Shown: positions 18,054-25,245 of the stretch, one piece after another
Position numbering within the stretch: the stretch's first letter is position 1
Layout of the letters: each line of letters starts with the position of its first letter
Assembly: GCF_028875915.1 (NCBI RefSeq)
Contig: NZ_JAPEHW010000025.1
Location: 1 to 45,940, forward strand
DNA from: Pseudoalteromonas sp. G4
GTDB taxonomy: Bacteria > Pseudomonadota > Gammaproteobacteria > Enterobacterales > Alteromonadaceae
DNA: 45,940 bases
Reading direction: 5' to 3'
Program-made: the position numbers and the translations under genes
The notes under the pieces: model-generated
Databases searched by the model: none
Told to the model about the DNA's origin: nothing
What the model saw: only the letters and a program-made list of their open reading frames with translations

Positions 18054-18673
18054 ATTATCTCGATGAATTTTTATTAATAGTGATTAGTCACTTTTTTGCA
18101 GTCGCAAGCCCCGGACCTGATTTTGCATTGGTGTTAAAACAAAGTATTCAAAAAGGGCGCAAAAATGCCTTGGTCACCAGTGCGGGTATTGCAACCGGAA
18201 TTTTAGTGCATGTAAGTTATTGTGTATTAGGCGTGGCTATTGTGATTTCGCAATCTCCTACACTATTTGCCGTATTAAAATACTTAGCTGCAGCATATCT
18301 TGCTTACATAGGTGTAATGGCACTAAGGGCAAAGCCAACAACACAAAAAAGTGAACAGTTATTAGAACATACCCAGCCAGAGTCGATGGTAAAAGCGTTT
18401 AGCCGTGGTTTTTTAGTGAATGCCCTTAATCCCAAAGCCACACTGTTCTTTTTAAGTTTATTTACCTTAGTCATTAGTGTTGAAACACCAATACTTATTC
18501 AGGCTGGCTACGGCTTATATATGGCGATTGCGACCCTTATTTGGTTTAGCTTTTTATCTGTTGTGCTGAGCAAAGAGCAGGTGCGCGCGTTCTTTTTACG
18601 TGCTGGTCACTGGTTTGATCGTGGCATAGGTGTGGTGTTAATTGGTCTTGCAATTAGGGTGGTATGGGTATGA
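18050..18673 (+). CDS. LysE/RhtB-family amino-acid exporter
   Basis: An inner-membrane exporter of the LysE superfamily, whose members release amino acids such as lysine, threonine or homoserine lactone. The 207-residue length and about six hydrophobic helices fit. The N-terminal signature is SPGPDFALVLKQSIQKGRKNAL (split: SPGPDF, then the G-R-K-N-A loop at about 33-38), with AYLAYIGVMALRAK and the NPKATLFFLSLF segment of helix 4. It starts with GTG inside the upstream stop, with GGAG five bases before it. The substrate cannot be told from sequence. Confidence 0.9.
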   Translation: MNYLDEFLLIVISHFFAVASPGPDFALVLKQSIQKGRKNALVTSAGIATGILVHVSYCVLGVAIVISQSPTLFAVLKYLAAAYLAYIGVMALRAKPTTQKSEQLLEHTQPESMVKAFSRGFLVNALNPKATLFFLSLFTLVISVETPILIQAGYGLYMAIATLIWFSFLSVVLSKEQVRAFFLRAGHWFDRGIGVVLIGLAIRVVWV

Positions 18674-19161
18674 TTTATTACAACTTAGCGTATGGTTCTA
18701 ATATGTCATTGAATCGTTTATTGGCACGATTACCGAATGCAACACGGATTGGTGTTGCAACTGTGCGTGGCTTTAAGCTGACATTTGATAAAGAAGGCTT
18801 TGATAATTCTGGTAAATGTAATGCATTTTTAACGAACAATGATGATGACGTTTTGTACGGTGTGCTCTACAAAATTACACAAGATGAAAAGTTAATATTG
18901 GATGACATTGAAGGGCCTCGGTACGATAACCACGAGATTGTGGTGACTAATGAGTGTGGTGGTCAATTTAGTGCATATTGTTATGTAGCAAATACTTTAT
19001 GCCAGCAACAACTTCCTTATGATTGGTATTTAAAACATGTGCTTACTGGTGCTTTAGAAGCTAAATTACCAAGTGAGTATATAAATCAAATTCGATTACA
19101 AAAAACGAAAATTGATTTGGATAGTGCACGCGCAGAGCGCGAATTTTCAATCTACAAATAA
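18670..19161 (+). CDS. Gamma-glutamylcyclotransferase-like protein
   Basis: The GGCT/AIG2-like fold cyclises gamma-glutamyl groups to 5-oxoproline with release of an amino acid or peptide. In about 163 residues it has the substrate-binding YGSN loop (8-11), and LDDIEGPRY with Glu81 at the position of the catalytic glutamate. The ATG at 18670 overlaps the exporter's TGA by four bases (ATGA); an ATG two codons earlier is also possible. The tight coupling to an amino-acid exporter suggests, but does not prove, work on a gamma-glutamyl compound whose product leaves the cell. Confidence 0.8.
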   Translation: MIYYNLAYGSNMSLNRLLARLPNATRIGVATVRGFKLTFDKEGFDNSGKCNAFLTNNDDDVLYGVLYKITQDEKLILDDIEGPRYDNHEIVVTNECGGQFSAYCYVANTLCQQQLPYDWYLKHVLTGALEAKLPSEYINQIRLQKTKIDLDSARAEREFSIYK

Positions 19162-19168
19162 GAATATT

Positions 19169-20716
19169 ATGAAAAAAATAGTCAGTAAAATTACTCTTGC
19201 GCTTGGCGTTATTGCGTCGAGTCAGCTTTATGCCGCAATCGATAATAAACAGCTTGAACAAACCATTGAGCAATCGATGAAACGCTTTGAAGTACCAGGT
19301 ATGGCAGTCGCCGTAGTTGAAAATGGCGAAGTTGTTTTTTCTAAAGGGTTTGGTGTTAGGCACTTAACTACAGGTGAAAAGGTAGATAAGCATACTTTAT
19401 TTGGTATCGCGTCAAACACCAAAGCATTTACAGCAGCAGCCCTTGCAATGCTGGTCGATCAAGGCAAGCTCAATTGGAATGATAAAGTAATTGATCACTT
19501 ACCCGAATTTCGTATGTATGATGCCTATGCAACACGTGAGGTGACAATTCGCGATTTGCTCAGCCACCGCGCTGGTCTTGGCTTAGGGGCCGGTGATTTA
19601 TCGATTTGGCCAGATACTGATAAATCCGTAGAAGAAGTAATTCATGGTATTCGCTATCTAAAACCTGCATCAAGTTTCCGCAGTCAATACACTTATAACA
19701 ATTTAATGTTTGTAACAGCAGGAGAAGTTGTTGCACGTGTATCCGGGAAATCTTGGCAAGAGTTTGTCGAACAAGAGATGCTAAAACCACTTGGTATGAC
19801 ATTGTCAAAAGCGGGGTTTTCCCGTATTCCAAAGTCTAATAAAAACTGGGCAACAGGCCATATTCCAATGGATGGTAAGTTACATCCTTTCTTTGTTAAT
19901 TACCTTGAAGATTTTCGAGGTGCAGGGGCGATTGCATCAAACGTGGATGAAATGGCTAACTGGCTAAAAACTCAACTTGCTGGTGGTAAAATGCCAAATG
20001 GTGAGGTGCTATTTAGTGAAAAACAACAAGCGCAAATGTGGCACCCACATATTACGAGTATGGCATCTAAAAATGCGTTTAATGACTATCGTCAGCAGTT
20101 TCGCGGCTACGGCTTAGGTTGGTCGATTGAAGATTACCAAGGCTATAAAAAGTTAGGTCATGGCGGTGGAATTTTAGGTATGGTTTCGCAAGTCACTTTA
20201 GTACCAGAAAAACAACTTGGTATTGTTGTGTTATCAAACCAACAAGCATTTAGTGCACTTAGCGCAATTACTCACGAAGTGCTTGAAGACGCGCTTGATT
20301 TACCAAATAAAGATTGGGTTGAAACGCTTGCTGAAAAACACTTTGAACGCAAAGCAAAAGCATATGAAAAAGCGGTTGTTGAAAAACCAGCACAACAGCA
20401 AAATGCCTTGCCATTATCTACGTATGCAGCAAATTATAAAGACAGTTGGTATGGTGATATTGTGATTGCTGAGCAAGACAATAAACTGACCATCGACTTT
20501 ACCCATTCGGCACGTTTAAAAGGCACCCTTGAGCACTTTAACGGCAATACATTTATTGTGCGTTGGCATGAGAAGTTACTGGAAGCGGATGCGTTTATTG
20601 AGTTTGAAATGAGCCCGACTAATCAGGTTAAGAGCGCAAAAATGCATGCAGTAGCACCAAGTGTTACTGATTTTAGTTTTGACTTTCATAACCTTAACTT
20701 GATCCCAATCAAGTAG
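19169..20716 (+). CDS. Exported serine hydrolase, beta-lactamase class C family, with DUF3471 tail
   Basis: A penicillin-binding-protein-like serine hydrolase exported to the periplasm; family members are peptidases, esterases or D-amino-acid enzymes and are often not true beta-lactamases. Start ATG 19169 gives a signal peptide (KKIVSKITLALGVIASSQLYA, cleaved near residue 22). The catalytic SxxK is Ser82-Asn-Thr-Lys85, the Tyr motif lies in YTYNNLMFV (about 171-175), and the third motif is GHGGGILGM (about 331). Residues from about 420 to the end form a DUF3471-type domain. At 515 residues it is longer than AmpC (about 380). It starts eight bases after the cyclotransferase gene, last of a four-gene run. 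Confidence 0.9.
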   Translation: MKKIVSKITLALGVIASSQLYAAIDNKQLEQTIEQSMKRFEVPGMAVAVVENGEVVFSKGFGVRHLTTGEKVDKHTLFGIASNTKAFTAAALAMLVDQGKLNWNDKVIDHLPEFRMYDAYATREVTIRDLLSHRAGLGLGAGDLSIWPDTDKSVEEVIHGIRYLKPASSFRSQYTYNNLMFVTAGEVVARVSGKSWQEFVEQEMLKPLGMTLSKAGFSRIPKSNKNWATGHIPMDGKLHPFFVNYLEDFRGAGAIASNVDEMANWLKTQLAGGKMPNGEVLFSEKQQAQMWHPHITSMASKNAFNDYRQQFRGYGLGWSIEDYQGYKKLGHGGGILGMVSQVTLVPEKQLGIVVLSNQQAFSALSAITHEVLEDALDLPNKDWVETLAEKHFERKAKAYEKAVVEKPAQQQNALPLSTYAANYKDSWYGDIVIAEQDNKLTIDFTHSARLKGTLEHFNGNTFIVRWHEKLLEADAFIEFEMSPTNQVKSAKMHAVAPSVTDFSFDFHNLNLIPIK

Positions 20717-20741
20717 AACACGTTTTAACCGACCAAAGTCG

Positions 20742-20765
20742 CAAAGTCGGTATTCTCCGACTTTG
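20742..20765 (+). terminator. Hairpin after the serine hydrolase gene
   Basis: Perfect 9-bp arms CAAAGTCGG and CCGACTTTG with a six-base loop, preceded by a second CAAAGTCG. Only a short T-run (TTGTTAG) follows, so termination is probably partial; it lies between the four-gene run and the deacetylase gene. Confidence 0.5.
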
Positions 20766-20799
20766 TTAGACTAATGTTAGTTTTAACCTGGAGGGTGGC

Positions 20800-21717
20800 A
20801 TGCGTACAGCGATAATTTCTCATACAGACTGTCGAAAGCACAGAATGATCCCTGATCATCCTGAGTGCCCTTCACGACTTGATGCAATTAACGACCGTAT
20901 TTTAGCTGCAGGGTTGGATATAGCGCTTACTCACCTTGATGCACCGCTTGCTGAGCGAGAACAGTTACTGTTAGCCCATTCAGAAAATTTAGTTAAAACA
21001 GTCGAAGACAAAATCCCAGAACAAGGTTTAAGTGACCTTGATGGGGATACTTGGCTGTGCCCTGATAGTTTGCTTGCTGCAAAAAGAGCAGCCGGTTCAG
21101 GTTTACTTGCTGTTGATAAAATTTTAGCGGGTGAATTGGATGCAGCTTTTTGTGCAGTGAGGCCGCCCGGTCATCATGCGAATAAAGACACCTCATCTGG
21201 TTTTTGTATTTTTAACAATATTGCTATTGCTGCACGGTACGCACAGCAACAAGGTGTAAAACGCATTGCAATTTTAGATATTGATGTGCACCACGGTAAT
21301 GGCACTCAAGATATCTTTGTTGATGACCTCGATGTGTTGTTTTGCTCCATATTCCAACACCCTTTTTACCCAAATACCGCTATTGATAGCAATGAACATA
21401 TTATCAATACCCCAATGACTGCTGGCATGGCAGGGGATGATTTTGAACGTGCATTGCTCGACACCTGGTTTCCCAAATTAAAGCAATTTAAGCCTGAATT
21501 AATTTTTATCAGCGCTGGGTTTGACGCTCATTATGAAGATGATATGGGTGGCTTACAGTTAGTTGAGAATGATTACTTTTGGTTTACAGAGCAACTTGTT
21601 TCCTTGTGCAAACAAGTTAACTGCAAAGGCATTATTTCGATGCTGGAGGGTGGTTACAACAATTCAGCATTGGGCCGCTCTGTTGCTACGCATTTAAAGG
21701 CATTAACGGGTCTTTAA
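20800..21717 (+). CDS. Histone-deacetylase-family zinc amidohydrolase
   Basis: A class II HDAC-like enzyme; bacterial members remove acetyl groups from polyamines, small amines or proteins (acetoin-utilisation AcuC and acetylpolyamine amidohydrolase relatives). The 305-residue protein keeps all expected catalytic parts: the twin histidines of RPPGHHA (about 121-127), zinc ligands in DIDVHHGNGTQD (about 160-171), the zinc Asp in SAGFDAHYED (about 243-252), and LEGGYN near the C-terminus. GGAGG precedes the ATG. It follows a hairpin and precedes a signalling gene, without an obvious partner; the true substrate is open. Confidence 0.92.
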   Translation: MRTAIISHTDCRKHRMIPDHPECPSRLDAINDRILAAGLDIALTHLDAPLAEREQLLLAHSENLVKTVEDKIPEQGLSDLDGDTWLCPDSLLAAKRAAGSGLLAVDKILAGELDAAFCAVRPPGHHANKDTSSGFCIFNNIAIAARYAQQQGVKRIAILDIDVHHGNGTQDIFVDDLDVLFCSIFQHPFYPNTAIDSNEHIINTPMTAGMAGDDFERALLDTWFPKLKQFKPELIFISAGFDAHYEDDMGGLQLVENDYFWFTEQLVSLCKQVNCKGIISMLEGGYNNSALGRSVATHLKALTGL

Positions 21718-21850
21718 ATTTTAAGTTATCAATTTAGGTAAAGTTGTTAACTTAAATTTTAATCAACGGATAACTTGTTCTGCATCAAATTTCATTATTG
21801 CGGTTATGCGTAGAATCCTTTTACCCGACTGTTTTAAATAGGCTACACAT

Positions 21851-24400
21851 ATGACTCAAACCAGTAAAAAGCTACGCGTTGCAGATGTTATGTCAACGGA
21901 GCTTTTAGTGTGTTCGCCAGAACAAAGCTTAGCTGATTGTGCTAGTCGTATGCGTAATGAAAATGTTAGTTCTATTTTTGTTAAACAAGATGGCAAAATT
22001 CTAGGTGTATGGACTGAAGGTGATTGCGCTAAGGTTGACTTCTCCGATCCTGAAGTATTTCAACAACCGGTTGAGTTTTACATGACATCTCCCGTTAAAA
22101 CGGTTGAAAGCTCTACACAATTATCAGAAGTCACGGTGTTATTTCATAGCTATGGTTTTCGTCATTTGTTGGTTACTAAAGGCAGTGATGCAGAGCCTGT
22201 TGGCGTCATAAGTTTAAGTGATGTGGTTCGCAGTCAAGGGCTTGAGCATTACTTACACTTTAAAACGATCGAAAGCAGTTATGTTGCTGAAGTACCAATA
22301 ACACAAGGGGATATTTCTGTTGCCAGCATTAGTGAAATTATGCGTCAACGCCATTCAAACTTTGTGTTAATCGATAACCCTGAGGTAGGCCAAACCGGTA
22401 TTATTACCGAACGTGACTTGCTGACAATGTTAAGTCGTCAGAAAGTGGATAAACCTGCATGGCAGTATGCCAGTTGGCCGCTTTTAACCGTGCACTATAC
22501 AACGAGCTTGTTTAAGGCGTATCAAATTCTCAAGTTAAAACAGATCCGCCATTTAATTGTTGAAGGGGATAACGGTGAAATCCTCGGCGTATTAGCACTT
22601 AGAAATATCCTGAGTGAAATTGAGTCTGCGTATATGCAGGAGCTTGAAACGGTATTACATCAACGCGATAGAGCGCTTAAAAAATCTCAAAAAAACCTCT
22701 ATTTAGCTGAGCAAATTATTAATGCTTCGCCAGATGGCATTATGATCACCGATTCGCACAATACCATTTTGCAAGTAAACCCAGCTTTTACACAACTTAC
22801 AGGGTACGGTGAGCAAGAAGTGCTCGGCCAAAAACCTTCGATGCTGAGTTCTGGTCGTCATGATCAAAATTTCTATGATCAAATGTGGGCACAGCTGCGT
22901 CATAAAGGGGTTTGGCAAGGTGAGATTTATAATCGTAAGCGCAATGGTGAAATATATCTCGAATGGCTGACGATTATTTGTATCCGTGAAAGCGATGAAG
23001 AAGAAGCTCTTTATGCAGCGATTTTCAGTGATATTACTGAGCGCAAACGCAATGAAAAACGCATTAAAACCTTGGCTTATTTTGATGAGTTAACGCATTT
23101 ACCTAATCGCCGATTATTCAATGACCGCTTGGAAATGGCTTTGGCGACAGCACATCGTGATAACAGCAAAATTGCGGTGATGTTTCTTGATTTAGATCAT
23201 TTTAAACAAGTGAATGACACCCTTGGTCACAGCGCTGGAGACGAACTCTTAAAGCAGGTTGCCAAACGATTGCAAAATTGTATGCATGAAGGGGATACGC
23301 TTGCGCGTTTAGGAGGAGATGAGTTTACTTTATTACTGACTGAAATTGATGAAGTTAAAAATATTCACCGCTGTGCTGCAAGCCTTATTAACGCTCTGCG
23401 AGAACCAATTCAAATTGGTAATACCGAAATTGTCATTACCACCTCGATTGGTGGTGCAATTTACCCTGATGATGGTCAAGATGCTGAAACCTTGCTAAAG
23501 CACGCTGACATTGCGATGTATCGCTCTAAAGAGATAGGGCGTAATTCTTTTCAACTTTACAAACCGGCAATGAATGCACGTTCGCTTGAGCGTATGGCGA
23601 TTGAAAATAAACTAAAGCAAGCGCTTAAAAACAACGAATTTAGTTTGTATTACCAGCCAAAAATTGACAGTTTTACCCATCAAATTGTTGGTGCAGAAGC
23701 ATTATTGCGTTGGCATGATAGTGAGCTTGGTTTTATTTCCCCAGCAAACTTTATTCCCTTAGCAGAAGAGTTAGGGTTGATAGTTGATATTGATATTTGG
23801 GTAATCAATGCAGTATGTAAACAAATTCAACTTTGGCAGAAAAAAGGCATCTTTGATAAACGCATTTCAGCCAATGTTTCTGCACTTCATTTTACCCAGG
23901 GGAATTTGGCACAAACAGTTAAAAATGCATTGAATATTTGGCAAATTGATGGGCGTTATTTAGAAATTGAAATTACCGAAAGTAGTTTTATTCGCTCGTT
24001 AGAAGATGCTAAAAAGGTACTTAAAGCGCTTAAAAAGTTAGGCGTGAGTTTATCGCTCGATGATTTTGGCACAGGCTATTCAGCATTAAGTTATTTGGCG
24101 CGTTTACCGATTGATACTTTAAAAATTGATGCCAGTTTTGTTGCCAAAGTGCCTGACGAATACGGCAATAGTCAGATTGTGAAGGCCATTGTCGCTATGG
24201 CACATAGTCTCGAATTAAATTTAGTAGCTGAAGGGGTGGAGCAAGCTCATCAATTGGCATTTCTTCAAGAGCTTGATTGTCATGCAATTCAAGGGTATTT
24301 CTTTAGCAAACCACTTAGCGCAGAGCAGTTCGAACTTTTTTGCGAGGCGCATCGCCCCGCAAAATTGCAAATAGACTTAGCGCCTAGTAACTCACAGTAA
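21851..24400 (+). CDS. CBS-PAS-GGDEF-EAL protein, likely active in c-di-GMP turnover
   Basis: An 849-residue cytoplasmic signalling protein. Order: two CBS pairs (about 10-265), a coiled linker, PAS (about 285-395), GGDEF diguanylate cyclase domain with intact GGDEF at 488-492, and an EAL phosphodiesterase domain with EAL at 616-618 followed by LR. The EAL metal and catalytic segments EITESSF, DDFGTGYSALSYL and AEGVE are all present. Both halves therefore look catalytic, though in such fusions one half often dominates. CBS pairs usually bind adenine nucleotides, which would tie the output to energy state. Its end overlaps the converging DUF2797 gene by 17 bases. Confidence 0.93.
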   Translation: MTQTSKKLRVADVMSTELLVCSPEQSLADCASRMRNENVSSIFVKQDGKILGVWTEGDCAKVDFSDPEVFQQPVEFYMTSPVKTVESSTQLSEVTVLFHSYGFRHLLVTKGSDAEPVGVISLSDVVRSQGLEHYLHFKTIESSYVAEVPITQGDISVASISEIMRQRHSNFVLIDNPEVGQTGIITERDLLTMLSRQKVDKPAWQYASWPLLTVHYTTSLFKAYQILKLKQIRHLIVEGDNGEILGVLALRNILSEIESAYMQELETVLHQRDRALKKSQKNLYLAEQIINASPDGIMITDSHNTILQVNPAFTQLTGYGEQEVLGQKPSMLSSGRHDQNFYDQMWAQLRHKGVWQGEIYNRKRNGEIYLEWLTIICIRESDEEEALYAAIFSDITERKRNEKRIKTLAYFDELTHLPNRRLFNDRLEMALATAHRDNSKIAVMFLDLDHFKQVNDTLGHSAGDELLKQVAKRLQNCMHEGDTLARLGGDEFTLLLTEIDEVKNIHRCAASLINALREPIQIGNTEIVITTSIGGAIYPDDGQDAETLLKHADIAMYRSKEIGRNSFQLYKPAMNARSLERMAIENKLKQALKNNEFSLYYQPKIDSFTHQIVGAEALLRWHDSELGFISPANFIPLAEELGLIVDIDIWVINAVCKQIQLWQKKGIFDKRISANVSALHFTQGNLAQTVKNALNIWQIDGRYLEIEITESSFIRSLEDAKKVLKALKKLGVSLSLDDFGTGYSALSYLARLPIDTLKIDASFVAKVPDEYGNSQIVKAIVAMAHSLELNLVAEGVEQAHQLAFLQELDCHAIQGYFFSKPLSAEQFELFCEAHRPAKLQIDLAPSNSQ

Positions 24401-25211
24401 CTTCATATGAAGTAAACTTACGAATATTAATCACGCCGTTATCAAAAATAAGGTATTGGCCTTTAATACCTTGCAAAACACCTGATACTTGCGGGTCTTT
24501 ATCAAAGTTAAATGAACTTATTTTGCTAGGAAATTCCGAGATAGGAAAATCAAGTTCTACAACTTCTTCATTTAACTCGGTAATCGCTGTTGCACCAAAT
24601 AACTCACTGAGTTCGGTTAATTTTGGACGAATTTGCTCAATAAGCTCCGCACCTTGACGTTTTAAATCGATAGATTCGCCATTGCCTTTTAGCATGTTAC
24701 GCCAATTTGTTTTATCAGCGATAAATTCAGCAAGCGCTACTTCTAAAAGACCTGACTGGTGGCGCGTAGCTACTTTAAAAATTGGTAATGCTTGCGTTGC
24801 ACCTTGATCAATCCAGCGCGTAGGAATTTGTGTATGGCGCGTAATGCCGACTTTAATTGCGGTGGTATTCGCTAGGTACACATAATGGGGGATCATACAG
24901 TTTTCTTCGCCCCATTCTGGCTCGCGACAGGTACCTTGGTCAAAGTGACAGGTTTCAGGTTTCATAATACACATGTCGCAGCTGGCGAGCTTTCGCATAC
25001 AAACAAAGCAATGACCTTGTGAATAACTCTTTTTGGTTTTTTTCCCACAGCTACTACAGAAAATATTGCCACTAAAGGTAAGTGATAGTGGTTTACCTAT
25101 CAGATCATTTAAATCGACAGTATGTTCACCTACAGGTAGCTGATAGCTAATTGGCGAAGTGTGGCTTGCTTGCATTTTACGCAAAGTACCAGTGAGTTGT
25201 GTTGCTTGCAT
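24384..25211 (-). CDS. DUF2797 family protein with cysteine clusters
   Basis: A 275-residue cytoplasmic protein of unknown function (DUF2797). It carries a zinc-ribbon-like cluster near residues 52-80 (CSSCGKK, then CFVCMRKLASCDMC) and further Cys/His residues (CHFDQGTC, ENCMIPHYVYL) followed by IKVGITR, which resembles a GIY-YIG-like nuclease strand pattern (YVYLA...KVGIT). The last point is only a resemblance. AGGGG precedes the ATG. It starts 34 bases after the 7TMR gene on the same strand, so the two are likely cotranscribed. Confidence 0.8.
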   Translation of the reverse strand: MQATQLTGTLRKMQASHTSPISYQLPVGEHTVDLNDLIGKPLSLTFSGNIFCSSCGKKTKKSYSQGHCFVCMRKLASCDMCIMKPETCHFDQGTCREPEWGEENCMIPHYVYLANTTAIKVGITRHTQIPTRWIDQGATQALPIFKVATRHQSGLLEVALAEFIADKTNWRNMLKGNGESIDLKRQGAELIEQIRPKLTELSELFGATAITELNEEVVELDFPISEFPSKISSFNFDKDPQVSGVLQGIKGQYLIFDNGVINIRKFTSYEVTVSY

Positions 25212-25245
25212 TTAAAGCCCCTAATCAAGCAAAAAGGCTATCGTA

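Noticed and set aside
19169..20716. Antibiotic-resistance beta-lactamase
   Set aside because: The SxxK/Tyr/HGG fold is shared by many peptidases and esterases; the long C-terminal DUF3471 domain and lack of an AmpR-type neighbour argue against a resistance enzyme.
20800..21717. Eukaryotic-type histone deacetylase as a sign of transfer
   Set aside because: This family is widespread in bacteria and acts on small acetylated compounds; base composition does not differ from the neighbours by eye.
21720..21756. 9-bp stem TTTAAGTTA/TAACTTAAA after the deacetylase gene as a terminator
   Set aside because: The stem is almost all A/T with a 19-base loop and would be weak; not enough to list as a feature.
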